Assembly (NCBI RefSeq): GCF_005796105.1
Contig: NZ_VAUO01000008.1
Location: 62,001 to 126,000 of the forward strand
Length of the DNA: 64,000 bases
Source: Pseudomonas mosselii
Lineage (GTDB): Bacteria > Pseudomonadota > Gammaproteobacteria > Pseudomonadales > Pseudomonadaceae
Reading direction: 5' to 3'
The number at the start of each line of letters is the position of its first letter. Positions within the stretch are counted from its first letter, which is position 1. Below are positions 27,342-35,558 of this stretch, piece by piece. The translations under genes and the position numbers were made by a program. Below the pieces are notes generated by a model. That model was given only the letters and a program-made list of their open reading frames with translations, did not search any database and was not told where the DNA came from.

Positions 27342-27620
27342 TTAGTGATAATCCAGATAGTCGACCAGCTCGACATCGGTACCAATAAAGCGGAAAACCA
27401 ACCGCCAATTGCCCGATACATTCACCGCCCAAAAACCATGTAGATGCCCGTGCAAATGATGCAGGCGGCTTCCTGGTCGCTCCATGTCAGAGGGGCATTG
27501 CGCAATTTCGAGCGACGCGAGTAGACGCTTAAGACGCGCAACGTGGTCAAACCTGACCCCTGACGTATCTCCTCGCTGATACAAGGAGCGCAGCCCCTTG
27601 TGCCTGAAGCTGCGAATCAT
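27342..27620 (-). CDS. higB: HigB-family (RelE-like) mRNA interferase toxin
   Basis: The 92-residue basic protein begins MIRSFRHKGLRSLYQRGDTS and ends with NWRLVFRFIGTDVELVDYLDYH, the RelE-like beta sheet typical of HigB. HigB toxins cut mRNA on the ribosome. It is the first gene of the pair with higA. The only gene close upstream is far away (530 bases), so higBA has its own promoter. Confidence 0.88.
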   Translation of the reverse strand: MIRSFRHKGLRSLYQRGDTSGVRFDHVARLKRLLASLEIAQCPSDMERPGSRLHHLHGHLHGFWAVNVSGNWRLVFRFIGTDVELVDYLDYH

Positions 27621-28021
27621 GGTGGCGTAAGTGTAAGGCTATACCTTACACCCTTCAAGACTGTCCTGGTCATGCTGAACCTCCACGCAACTCAAAGTGC
27701 GCAGCCTGAAGACCAAGTCCAGTGGAAAGGCAGTCCCATGGGTCCGGGATTTACGTCAGAAAGCTCCCTCCTCGCTGTGAGCTGGCTTGATTGGATGTGC
27801 GGGCTGGACTGAGGCGCAAACCATCCATTCGGCAAAGTCCTACGTTGTCCTCAGACCTTTCTCACTGGTCATCCTACAGCCTGGGAAATACCCTACGAAT
27901 CCTGTCGACTCCAGTCTGATTGTCCGGGGAAACCATGCCCTCTAGGCTCTTGCGGTCGCTGTCGGTTCAGCGATCGGACGTGGAAATCCGGCTGTTGGAA
28001 TATCGGAAGTTCTGTCGTGAC
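27621..28021. other. Intergenic region upstream of higB and the structured leader
   Basis: No convincing ORF is present. The higB promoter should lie at the left side and the promoter of the DUF6124-like gene at the right side, but I see no strong sigma-70 match. No tRNA or other RNA gene was recognised. Confidence 0.4.
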
Positions 28022-28097
28022 GGCAGCTGTACGCGGGAGGCCATATGGCCTGCCGGGGTTTCCGATGACCTGGGTTTCCACCCCGCGTACAGCCGCC
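28022..28097 (+). promoter_or_regulatory. Strongly structured leader (candidate cis-acting RNA)
   Basis: GGCAGCTGTACGCGGG (28022-28037) pairs with CCCGCGTACAGCCGCC (28082-28097) as a 16-bp stem with one mismatch. Inside it AGGCCATATGGCCT (28038-28051) forms a second hairpin and the octamer GGGTTTCC is repeated. The structure ends 54 bases before the start codon of the next gene. I recall similar stems before DUF6124-type genes in other Pseudomonas; that is memory and unverified. It could be a structured RNA leader or a paired DNA site. Confidence 0.5.
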
Positions 28098-28151
28098 ACC
28101 CTTCGCGTGGAAACGAACGGTGCCGGCCAATATCTCTATCGGAGCTTGGCC

Positions 28152-28445
28152 ATGAAAAAGATCGTCCCCGCCCCACCCGTCCCCGACACCACCCACCGCC
28201 CCTTTGGCAAATGCGACGCCGGCCACCCGCCGCTGTTCTCGGTGAACCCGAACATCAACGCACAAGATGCCCTTACGCATGCCGCCGAATACCTGCGCAG
28301 TGCCTATGACGTGGGCTACAAAGCATTGGAGCATATGGACGACGTGGGCAAGAGCTTGCAGTGGGCCAATCTACAGGGCATCGAACTGGCCGAAGGGCTG
28401 GTCGAGGCGATGCTCGATGGGATTGAAGATCGGGCGATGGGCTGA
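28152..28445 (+). CDS. DUF6124-like small protein, 97 aa
   Basis: The start MKKIVPAPPVPDTTHRPFG is supported by GGAG seven bases upstream. A proline-rich N-terminus leads into a helical core with HAAEYLRSAYDVGYKALEHM and a second helix LQGIELAEGLVEAMLDGIED. This pattern fits the DUF6124 (older DUF3077) family, common in multiple copies in Pseudomonas and of unknown function. The structured leader lies directly upstream and a hairpin directly downstream, so it is probably a monocistronic unit. Confidence 0.65.
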   Translation: MKKIVPAPPVPDTTHRPFGKCDAGHPPLFSVNPNINAQDALTHAAEYLRSAYDVGYKALEHMDDVGKSLQWANLQGIELAEGLVEAMLDGIEDRAMG

Positions 28446-28460
28446 AAAACAGTCACGCGA

Positions 28461-28497
28461 TCGAGGGCGGGTCACCTTCACAACGACCGGCCCTCGA
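28461..28497. terminator. Hairpin between convergent genes
   Basis: TCGAGGGCGGGTC and GACCGGCCCTCGA form a 13-bp stem with one mismatch and an 11-base loop. It lies between the convergent DUF6124-like gene and the following minus-strand gene. No strong T run follows, so termination is plausible rather than certain. Confidence 0.55.
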
Positions 28498-28512
28498 CAG
28501 TATCAGCGCGGA

Positions 28513-29403
28513 TTATTGACCTTCGCGCGTTACCGCTGGCGAGGCGCTTGCAGCAGCCGGGGCGAGGGTTTGCTGGTTATGGATATCGACCAGTTTCGAT
28601 AGAAAATCCAGCGAGAAGCCTGCCCCGCTAGCTACCCCAATCCTGGGATTCAGCAGGTACTGCAAGAAATCGTTGCTCAACCCCAGGTTACCTTGAAGCT
28701 TGGCCCTGATCTCAGCAACCTGTTGGGTAACGGATTCCGACACCTTAAACTTCGCCGCCTCGATCTTTTCTGGATCGGTCTCGCTAAAGTCCCAGCCGAG
28801 GGGAAACGCATCCCCCTCTTTCAGCCTGCCTCCCCAGTGATTTTGAACGGCTCTTTCAAACGCTAGAAGCTCAACTTTCTCCAGGTCCAGCCCATTCTCC
28901 ATGGCCGTTATGTACACGTCCGTAAAACTATCGACATCGGCCAGAGACAAGCTTGACATCACATTCATCGAGCCTAGTTTTTCTTGCCGAGCCTTGTCGT
29001 CATATTTGATGCTAGCGATATCCGAATTGTCCTTTTTCAGCTGGGCCAGCACGTCAGACTTCTCTAGTGTAAAACCAAGACTTTTTGCGGAAGACACCAT
29101 ATCTTCTGCAGCCTTATCAAATAAATAACTATTGTATCTCTCTACATTCACATATGCGCTGGGCGGCGAAATACCGTTGACTGGACCGGCGTACCTCTCC
29201 ATATGCTGACCCCTTACATAGCCCCCAGCAGATTCATAGAGCGACATAAGCACTTTAGCCTCATCTGAAATCTGAAGGTCGTCACGGGTAAGAGGGTCGG
29301 TCGCTGCTGTATTTTCCGCGCGTGCACTGCCCTCTTTTATTTTCACCGAGGTAATGCTGGCGGTGGAGGGCTGGTGAGCGCTTGTCGAGTTTATGTTAAG
29401 CAT
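28513..29403 (-). CDS. Hypothetical protein, 296 aa, AT-richer than neighbours
   Basis: The ATG giving MLNINSTSAHQPSTAS is chosen over a TTG seven codons upstream. The N-terminal 60 residues are Ser/Thr/Ala-rich and probably disordered, followed by a charged alpha-helical body (SFTDVYITAMENGLDLEKVELLAFE) and an Ala/Pro-rich tail. No signal peptide, membrane segment or catalytic motif is visible. Together with the next gene it forms a lower-GC patch among high-GC genes, suggesting acquisition. I do not recognise the family. Confidence 0.6.
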   Translation of the reverse strand: MLNINSTSAHQPSTASITSVKIKEGSARAENTAATDPLTRDDLQISDEAKVLMSLYESAGGYVRGQHMERYAGPVNGISPPSAYVNVERYNSYLFDKAAEDMVSSAKSLGFTLEKSDVLAQLKKDNSDIASIKYDDKARQEKLGSMNVMSSLSLADVDSFTDVYITAMENGLDLEKVELLAFERAVQNHWGGRLKEGDAFPLGWDFSETDPEKIEAAKFKVSESVTQQVAEIRAKLQGNLGLSNDFLQYLLNPRIGVASGAGFSLDFLSKLVDIHNQQTLAPAAASASPAVTREGQ

Positions 29404-29464
29404 AGAAATACCCCAGAAAGCCAAGGTGCCTGCACGGATTAGGCAGACTCCTGTTACCTGTTAA

Positions 29465-29899
29465 TCAATATTGATATTCAACCGTGATTGTATTTCGATG
29501 CCTTGGATAAACAGGATATGTCCCACCAGAGAGAACCCCAGTTATTTTGAATTGACCCTTGGCGTCCAATCCTTTAAAAAGCGTCGTCGAGCCGACACGC
29601 ATATTCGTGAGGTCGTAGCAGATATCATAACTAGTGGTATACCGGCGCGCATAGCAAACCGTGAAAAACTGTCCCGCAGCCCCATTATCGTAGAGGCCCA
29701 CATCCCAAGACACTGTCGTGATCAAAGCGCCCTTGGGCACCGATATAGGGGTCGTGTAAAAATTCGAATTTTCGGTCTGTGCAATGACGACGTTCGGCGC
29801 CAGTTTATTTGACGTCCAGCTATCAGTCGTCGCCGCGAGAGAGGCTTGGGCCAGGAGAACAGCGGCAGCCCAAGTCGTTAACTTAACTATCTTTTTCAT
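29465..29899 (-). CDS. Secreted protein with FlhE-like features, 144 aa
   Basis: A clear Sec signal peptide (MKKIVKLTTWAAAVLLAQASLA, cleavage after ALA) precedes about 122 residues. The mature part is beta-rich with VSWDVGLYDN, paired cysteines in FFTVCYARR and SYDICYDLT, and the ending NTITVEYQY. That order of a W-containing strand, two cysteines and a final NxIxVxY resembles flagellar accessory protein FlhE. No flagellar genes are near, so the role is uncertain. It is upstream of the preceding hypothetical gene on the same strand, 61 bases apart, and shares its lower GC. Confidence 0.5.
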   Translation of the reverse strand: MKKIVKLTTWAAAVLLAQASLAATTDSWTSNKLAPNVVIAQTENSNFYTTPISVPKGALITTVSWDVGLYDNGAAGQFFTVCYARRYTTSYDICYDLTNMRVGSTTLFKGLDAKGQFKITGVLSGGTYPVYPRHRNTITVEYQY

Positions 29900-30046
29900 T
29901 ATTCAGCTTCCCGCCAAAATGATCCGTGCCCTCCCTGGCGTTTCAGTTGATTACCTATGCCTATATCGGCAGCGTTACACCGGCCTTGAGGTATCTCCGG
30001 CCAGCATTTGGACGCCTTTATTTGACATAGATCAAATCAAGCCAAA

Positions 30047-30077
30047 CAAAAAGGCCGACCCTTCATCAGGATCGGCC
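30047..30077 (-). terminator. Rho-independent terminator of the second YcaC-like gene
   Basis: GGCCGACCC/GGATCGGCC form a stem with one mismatch; on the minus strand it is followed by CTTTTTG. It lies 23 bases after the stop codon. Confidence 0.7.
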
Positions 30078-30099
30078 AATTCATTCAAAGCGGTGATCG

Positions 30100-30729
30100 T
30101 TACTTGCCAGCCGTCAGCGCGTTATAACTGGTCATCAGGTTGCGGTAGTCGGGGATGTGGTTGGAGCACAGCGCCGCCAGGCCTTCGATGTCGTTGCGCC
30201 AGTCGCGGTGCAGCTCGCAGGCCACGCCGAACCAGGTCATCAGTTGCGCACCGGCCTGGCTCATGCGGTCGTGGGCGGCGTTGCGGGTCATTTCGTTGAA
30301 GGTGCCGGAGGCGTCGGTCACCACGAACACGTCGAACTCTTCTTCCAGGGCCGACAGCGCCGGGAAGGCTACGCACACTTCAGTCACCACGCCGGCAATG
30401 ATCAGTTGCTTCTTGCCAGTGGCCTTGACTGCCTTGACGAAGTCTTCGTTGTCCCAGGCGTTGATCTGGCCTGGGCGGGCGATGTACGGGGCGTCCGGGA
30501 ACAGCGCCTTCAGCTCTGGCACCAGCGGGCCGTTCGGGCCTTGCTCGAAGCTGGTGGTGAGGATGGTCGGCAGGTTGAAGAACTTGGCCAGGTCAGCCAG
30601 GGCCAGCACGTTGTTCTTGAAGCGATCCGGCTCGATGTCGCGCACCAGGGACAGCAGGCCTGCCTGGTGGTCGACCAGCAGAACGGCGGCGTCGTCTTTG
30701 TTCAGGCGGTTGTATTTGAATTGGGTCAT
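30100..30729 (-). CDS. Isochorismatase-family (YcaC-like) cysteine hydrolase, copy 2
   Basis: The start MTQFKYNRLNKDDAAVLL is supported by AGGAG nine bases upstream, giving 209 residues. The triad residues seen in copy 1 are conserved: Asp (LLVDHQAGL), Lys (KATGKKQLII) and Cys (VVTEVCVAFP). The two proteins are alike along nearly their whole length, differing mainly in the N-terminus and loops. It has its own ribosome site and terminator, so it is monocistronic. Substrate unknown; YcaC relatives include amidases and nitrile-related enzymes. Confidence 0.88.
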   Translation of the reverse strand: MTQFKYNRLNKDDAAVLLVDHQAGLLSLVRDIEPDRFKNNVLALADLAKFFNLPTILTTSFEQGPNGPLVPELKALFPDAPYIARPGQINAWDNEDFVKAVKATGKKQLIIAGVVTEVCVAFPALSALEEEFDVFVVTDASGTFNEMTRNAAHDRMSQAGAQLMTWFGVACELHRDWRNDIEGLAALCSNHIPDYRNLMTSYNALTAGK

Positions 30730-30882
30730 GGTCGTAGCTCCTAAAGGGTTTTGAAGTTCTTTGCTGTGAGTTCGGTGTTTCGCGTTGATGAGCAAAGATT
30801 AGATTCATCACCTTTGAAGCGGTAGACTGCGAAAATTGGCTTTAGCGTTCTATTTTGTGAACGCTGGATCGGTGCTGGCTTC

Positions 30883-30910
30883 TTCGCGGGCAAGCCCGCT
30901 CCCACAGGGG
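30883..30910. repeat. Single REP sequence
   Basis: TTCGCGGGCAAGCCCGCTCC is the P. putida-type REP hairpin core. It lies in the divergent region before the mechanosensitive channel gene, an unusual place since most REPs here follow genes. Confidence 0.65.
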
Positions 30911-31005
30911 GCGTGGGATCCTGCGCAAAGCGCTCGAACTGATTGCCTGCCCCCTCAACCTGCTCTATTACTACCCACCAGCCCTCCCCTCACCCCGAGA
31001 CTTCC

Positions 31006-32433
31006 ATGCTGGCGCTCATCCAGTCCTACCCGTTGCTGCTCGGCTTCTTCCTGCTCCTGCTCGACCTGTTGCTGTGGCAACTGATCCCACTCCAAAAGCG
31101 CGCCTGGCGCATCGCCACACGGTTGGTGATCTTCCTGTTGTTCAGCGCCGTGCTGCTGGCTGCTGGCATGAGCCCATTGCAACCACCGCCGTGGGCCGAC
31201 GACGTGGCGCGCAACCTAATGGCCACGGTGCTGGAGATCGCCTGGTGGCTGTTTGCCGCGCGCACGGTGACTGTGGTGTTCGGCCTGCTGCTGGTCGCTC
31301 GAGGCAGCCACGGCGGACGCCTGCTGCAAGATGTGCTCGGCGCGCTGATTTTCCTTGCCGCCGTAGTCGCCGCAGCGGCCTATGTGATGCAGTTGCCGGT
31401 CAAGGGCCTGCTGGCCACCTCGGGGGTGATGGCCATCGTCATCGGCCTGGCGCTGCAAAGCACCCTGAGCGATGTGTTTAGCGGCATCGTGCTCAACACC
31501 ACACGGCCCTATCAGATCGGTGACTCGATCTCCATCGACGGCACCGAAGGCAAGGTGGTGGATATCGACTGGCGCGCCACGCGCCTGATCACCGGGACCG
31601 GCAGCCTGGCGGTGATCCCCAACTCAGTGGCAGCCAAGGCGCGCCTGCTCAACCACAGCCGCCCGGCTGACCGTCACGGCCTGGCCATCAGCGTGGTGGT
31701 GCCGGCCAAGGTGCGGCCCAAGCGGGTATTCGATGCCCTGGAAAAGGCCCTGCAAGGCACCAGCGCGCTGCTCGCCTCACCCGCACCGAAGGTCTCGGTC
31801 AAGGCCTCGACGCTGGAGTCGGTAGAGTACGAGGCCAGCGGCTTCGTCGCCGATGCGGCGCGCAAGACCGAGGTGCGCAACCAGCTGTTCGACCTGGCCC
31901 ACCGTCACCTGGAAGCCAGTGGGGTGATGTGGAACGTCGACCTTGGCCTGCCGCCACGCAGCCGCCAGCGCGAGCTGCTCGACGACGTGCGGGTATTCCG
32001 CTCGCTCAGCAGTGAAGAGCGCGACGCCCTGAGCCAGCGCATGACGGCAGTGGAGTACCTGGCCGACCAGGTGATCCTCGGTATCGGCGACAACGCCGAG
32101 CACTTGCTGGTGATCGGCAGCGGTGTGGTCCAGGCCTCGGTGCGTAACGGCGACACGCTGCTGGAGGCCGGGCGCATGGGGCCCGGCGAGGTGCTGGGGA
32201 TCGAGGGGCTGGTGGACGAAGACCAATCTCTGGTGGAGTTTCGTACCCTCACCAGTTGCCTGCTGTACCGCATCGAGAAGGAGCAGGTACGCAGTTGCCT
32301 GGAGCAACGCGGCGACGTGCAGACGGCGTTGGTGAAGCTGCAACGCTTCCGCCAGCAAAGCCGCGCGTCGCTATTGCTGCAAAAGCCCGCGCAAGTGAAG
32401 AAGGGTGGCTTCCTGAGCTGGTTGCACAAGTAG
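31006..32433 (+). CDS. MscS-family mechanosensitive channel with cyclic-nucleotide-binding-like domain
   Basis: I choose the ATG giving MLALIQSYPLLLGFFLLLLD, 475 residues. Four or five membrane helices occupy residues 5-160, and the last, glycine/alanine-rich one (LATSGVMAIVIGLALQSTLSDVFSG) is the pore-lining helix of MscS. The beta domain follows (RPYQIGDSISIDGTEGKV). From about residue 340 there is a cNMP-binding-like domain (LLVIGSGVVQASVRNGD, GPGEVLGIEGL). Such channels release solutes on hypo-osmotic shock; the added domain suggests ligand control. A REP-like hairpin follows the stop. Confidence 0.88.
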   Translation: MLALIQSYPLLLGFFLLLLDLLLWQLIPLQKRAWRIATRLVIFLLFSAVLLAAGMSPLQPPPWADDVARNLMATVLEIAWWLFAARTVTVVFGLLLVARGSHGGRLLQDVLGALIFLAAVVAAAAYVMQLPVKGLLATSGVMAIVIGLALQSTLSDVFSGIVLNTTRPYQIGDSISIDGTEGKVVDIDWRATRLITGTGSLAVIPNSVAAKARLLNHSRPADRHGLAISVVVPAKVRPKRVFDALEKALQGTSALLASPAPKVSVKASTLESVEYEASGFVADAARKTEVRNQLFDLAHRHLEASGVMWNVDLGLPPRSRQRELLDDVRVFRSLSSEERDALSQRMTAVEYLADQVILGIGDNAEHLLVIGSGVVQASVRNGDTLLEAGRMGPGEVLGIEGLVDEDQSLVEFRTLTSCLLYRIEKEQVRSCLEQRGDVQTALVKLQRFRQQSRASLLLQKPAQVKKGGFLSWLHK

Positions 32434-32446
32434 CCAGCCAACGCCC

Positions 32447-32492
32447 TGTGAGCGGCCTTGCCGGGACACCGGACCGGCAAGGCCGCTCCACA
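32447..32492. repeat. REP-type inverted repeat between convergent genes
   Basis: GAGCGGCCTTGCCGG and CCGGCAAGGCCGCTC are perfect inverted copies nine bases apart. It lies between the convergent MscS and amaA genes and may also end transcription. Confidence 0.7.
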
Positions 32493-32508
32493 GACCGCGC
32501 CAATGCGG

Positions 32509-33795
32509 TTACAGAACGACGCGCAGGCACTGCCCTGCGTGATACAGCGAGAACCCCGACTCGTAGAACGCCGTGCGCAGGGTCGGTGCACTCACCGGCT
32601 TCATCGGCGAGAACGGCAGCGGCAGGCTGTCTGGGTCGTCCTTGAGCAAGAACTCGGCAAACGCCCGGCCAATCACCGTGCCAGTGGTATTGCCCCGGCC
32701 GTTGTAGCCGGTCACCGCCACCAGCCCCGGGGCGGGCTCGAACAGACGCATCAGATGGTCGGGGGTGAAGTCGATGCAGCCGGTCCAGTGCATCTCCCAC
32801 TCGACCTTGCCCAACTCGGGGTAGTAGTGGCGTTGGATACGGTCAGCCCAGCTGCGCACGAACCACGCCGGCTTGTTATCGACCCGCCCGAGGCTGCCGA
32901 GCAACAGGCGGCCCTGGTCGTCACGGCGGATACTGCTGAGCACGGTGCGGGTGTCCCACGAACCCTGGCCATGCGCGAGCACTTTGTCGGCAGCGGCGCC
33001 GTGCAGGGGTTTGGAGGCGACCTGGTAGTAGTAGCCGCGGAAGAAATGCTTTTGCAGACTGCTCCAGTCGCCTTCGGTGTAGGCCCCGGTAGAGATCACC
33101 ACCTTGTCGGCACGCACCGCGCCAGCGGCGGTCTTCACCCGCCAGGCGTCGCCGTCACGCTCGAGGCCTTCGACCGCCGATTGCTGGAACAGCTTGCCGC
33201 CTAGCCGGGTCACGGCAGCGGCCAGCCCTTGGGTGTAGCCCATGGGGTTGATGGTGCCCGCGCGGCGGTCAAGCAGCGCGGCGGAAATCTTTTGGGTACC
33301 GCAGTATTCCTGGCAGCGCGCACCGGTCAGCAGCTCGACGTCGGCGCCACGGCGCGACCATTGCTGGTGGCGGGCTTCAAGGTCGGCGATGCCCGTGGCG
33401 TTGTGCGCCATGTGTAGGGTGCCTTTGTGTTGTGCCTGGCAGTCGATGCCTAGCCGTTCGATCAGCGCGAACACCTCGCCCGGTGCTTGGCCAAGCACCT
33501 TGTTCAGGCGGCTGCCTTGCTGCTGGCCGAGGGTGGCCTCGACGTCGTCGGGGCGGATCCAGGTGCCTGCGTTGACCAGGCCGACGTTGCGCCCCGAACC
33601 ACCATGGCCGATCTTCCAGGCTTCCAACAAAATCACCGACTTGCCCTGTTCGAGCAGGTGGATCGCCGCCGAAAGGCCGGTGATACCACCGCCGATCACG
33701 CAGACATCGGCCTTGTACTCACCGGCCAGGGCCTGGGCGGCGACGCTCGGCTGGGTGACGTGTTCCCACAGACATTCTTGACGCAGTTCGGACAT
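32509..33795 (-). CDS. amaA: L-pipecolate oxidase (FAD-dependent), AmaA-like
   Basis: The start MSELRQECLWEHVTQPSV gives 428 residues. A DAO-type FAD fold is seen: VCVIGGGITGLSAAIHL near residue 30, GGSGRNVGLVNAG, and the C-terminal VTGYNGRGNTTGTVIGR FAD segment. In P. putida AmaA oxidises L-pipecolate to piperideine-6-carboxylate in the D-lysine branch, and AmaB oxidises that product. The assignment rests on the adjacent amaB (137 bases, with a REPIN between), the nearby hglS and the match to known gene order. Other DAO oxidases such as PuuB look similar in sequence alone. Confidence 0.82.
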   Translation of the reverse strand: MSELRQECLWEHVTQPSVAAQALAGEYKADVCVIGGGITGLSAAIHLLEQGKSVILLEAWKIGHGGSGRNVGLVNAGTWIRPDDVEATLGQQQGSRLNKVLGQAPGEVFALIERLGIDCQAQHKGTLHMAHNATGIADLEARHQQWSRRGADVELLTGARCQEYCGTQKISAALLDRRAGTINPMGYTQGLAAAVTRLGGKLFQQSAVEGLERDGDAWRVKTAAGAVRADKVVISTGAYTEGDWSSLQKHFFRGYYYQVASKPLHGAAADKVLAHGQGSWDTRTVLSSIRRDDQGRLLLGSLGRVDNKPAWFVRSWADRIQRHYYPELGKVEWEMHWTGCIDFTPDHLMRLFEPAPGLVAVTGYNGRGNTTGTVIGRAFAEFLLKDDPDSLPLPFSPMKPVSAPTLRTAFYESGFSLYHAGQCLRVVL

Positions 33796-33823
33796 GGCCC
33801 GGCTCCAGCGATTGTTCTTGTTG

Positions 33824-33902
33824 GGGCCGCTATGCGGCCCAATCGCGGCACAAGGCCTACAGGAAATTGCGAGCAATCTGTAGGAGCGGCCTTGTGCCGC
33901 GA
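33824..33902. repeat. REPIN between amaB and amaA
   Basis: TCGCGGCACAAGGCCTACAG (33843-33862) and CTGTAGGAGCGGCCTTGTGC (33879-33898) are inverted REP halves; a separate small hairpin GGGCCGC-TAT-GCGGCCC precedes them. Confidence 0.75.
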
Positions 33903-33932
33903 AACGGGGGCAACGCCCCCGCCTGCGATCCA

Positions 33933-35423
33933 TCAATCGAACACGATGCCCTGCGCCAGCGGCAACTCGCGCGAGTAGTTCACGGTGTTGGTTTGCCGGC
34001 GCATGTAGCCTTTCCAGGCGTCCGAACCCGACTCACGGCCACCGCCCGTTTCCTTCTCGCCACCGAACGCCCCGCCGATCTCGGCGCCGCTGGTGCCAAT
34101 GTTGACGTTGGCGATGCCGCAGTCGCTGCCCGAGGCGCTCTGGAAACGCTCGGCCTCGCGGATGTCGGTGGTGAAAATGCACGACGACAGGCCTTGCGGC
34201 ACTTCGTTGTTCAGGCGCAGGGCCTCTTCGAAGTCATCGTAAGCCAGCACGTAGAGGATCGGGGCGAAGGTTTCGTGGCGCACCACGTCGCTCTGTGCTG
34301 GCATTTCGGCGATGGCCGGGGACACGTAGTAGGCGTTCGGATACTGCTCGACCAACTGACGCTCGCCACCGAACACCTGACCGCCTTCGTCACGCGCCTT
34401 GGCCAGCGCACCCTGCATGGCATCGAACGACAGCTTGTCGATAAGCGGGCCAACCAGGTTGTCCTTGCGTGGATCGCCGATACGCACCTTGCCATAGGCG
34501 GCTTTGACACGGGCAACCACTTCATCCTTGATCGAGCGGTGCACGATCAGGCGACGCAGGGTGGTGCAACGCTGGCCAGCGGTCCCGACCGCCGAGAACA
34601 GGATGCCGCGCACGGCCAGGTCCAGGTCGGCGCTCGGAGCCAGGATCATGGCGTTGTTGCCGCCCAGTTCCAAAATGCTGCGACCGAAACGTGCGGCCAC
34701 ACGCGGACCCACTTCACGGCCCATGCGGGTGCTGCCAGTGGCGCTGACCAGCGGCACGCGCGGATCATCCACCAGGGCTTCACCGGCTTCACGGCCACCG
34801 ATGACCAGTTGGCTCAGCCCGGCAGGTGCATCACCGAAGGCTTTCAGGGCTTTCTCGAACAGTGCCTGACACGCCAGGGCGGTAAGCGGCGTCTTCTCGG
34901 ACGGCTTCCACACCACCGAGTTACCCGCCACCAGGGCCAGCGCAGTGTTCCACGCCCACACCGCCACCGGGAAGTTGAAGGCACTGATCACCCCGACCAC
35001 GCCCAGCGGATGCCAGGTTTCACGCATGTGGTGGCCTGGACGCTCGGAGGCGATGGTCAGGCCGTATAGCTGGCGCGACAGGCCGACGGCGAAGTCGCAG
35101 ATGTCGATCATTTCTTGCACTTCGCCCAGACCTTCCTGGGTGATCTTGCCGGCTTCGATCGACACCAGCTCGCCGAGGTCGGCCTTGTGTTCACGCAGCA
35201 CTTCACCGAACAGACGCACCAATTCGCCACGGCGCGGGGCCGGCACGCTGCGCCAGGCCTCGAAGGCCTGCTGCGCCTGGTCGATGCAGGTAATGGTCTC
35301 GGCCTTGCCGAGCAGTTTCACCGAGGCGATCTGGCTGCCGTCGATCGGGGTATGGACAGGGTAGTCGCCCTGGGTGTGAGCCGCGGCGGCAACGCCAAGG
35401 CGCTCGAGCAATGCAGCAACCAT
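33933..35423 (-). CDS. amaB: Piperideine-6-carboxylate (aminoadipate semialdehyde) dehydrogenase, AmaB-like
   Basis: The 496-residue ALDH-superfamily protein has the NAD-binding segment, the general-base Glu in SILELGGNN and the catalytic Cys in AGQRCTTLRRLIV. It resembles ALDH7 (antiquitin) enzymes, which act on 2-aminoadipate 6-semialdehyde. In P. putida AmaB makes 2-aminoadipate from the AmaA product. The gene is upstream of amaA on the same strand and divergent from a LysR gene with a 135-base shared region, a typical activator-target arrangement. Confidence 0.87.
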   Translation of the reverse strand: MVAALLERLGVAAAAHTQGDYPVHTPIDGSQIASVKLLGKAETITCIDQAQQAFEAWRSVPAPRRGELVRLFGEVLREHKADLGELVSIEAGKITQEGLGEVQEMIDICDFAVGLSRQLYGLTIASERPGHHMRETWHPLGVVGVISAFNFPVAVWAWNTALALVAGNSVVWKPSEKTPLTALACQALFEKALKAFGDAPAGLSQLVIGGREAGEALVDDPRVPLVSATGSTRMGREVGPRVAARFGRSILELGGNNAMILAPSADLDLAVRGILFSAVGTAGQRCTTLRRLIVHRSIKDEVVARVKAAYGKVRIGDPRKDNLVGPLIDKLSFDAMQGALAKARDEGGQVFGGERQLVEQYPNAYYVSPAIAEMPAQSDVVRHETFAPILYVLAYDDFEEALRLNNEVPQGLSSCIFTTDIREAERFQSASGSDCGIANVNIGTSGAEIGGAFGGEKETGGGRESGSDAWKGYMRRQTNTVNYSRELPLAQGIVFD

Positions 35424-35558
35424 TGTGCTTCTCCTTTCATCGCGTGAAGGGTTGGAAAATGACGTGGGTCAGTATTAATCCGATTACACAGGTGCAACAA
35501 ACGACCTTTATTCCGCATATCATTCCACCAGGTAATGACTTGCTCACAGAGATCTCTT

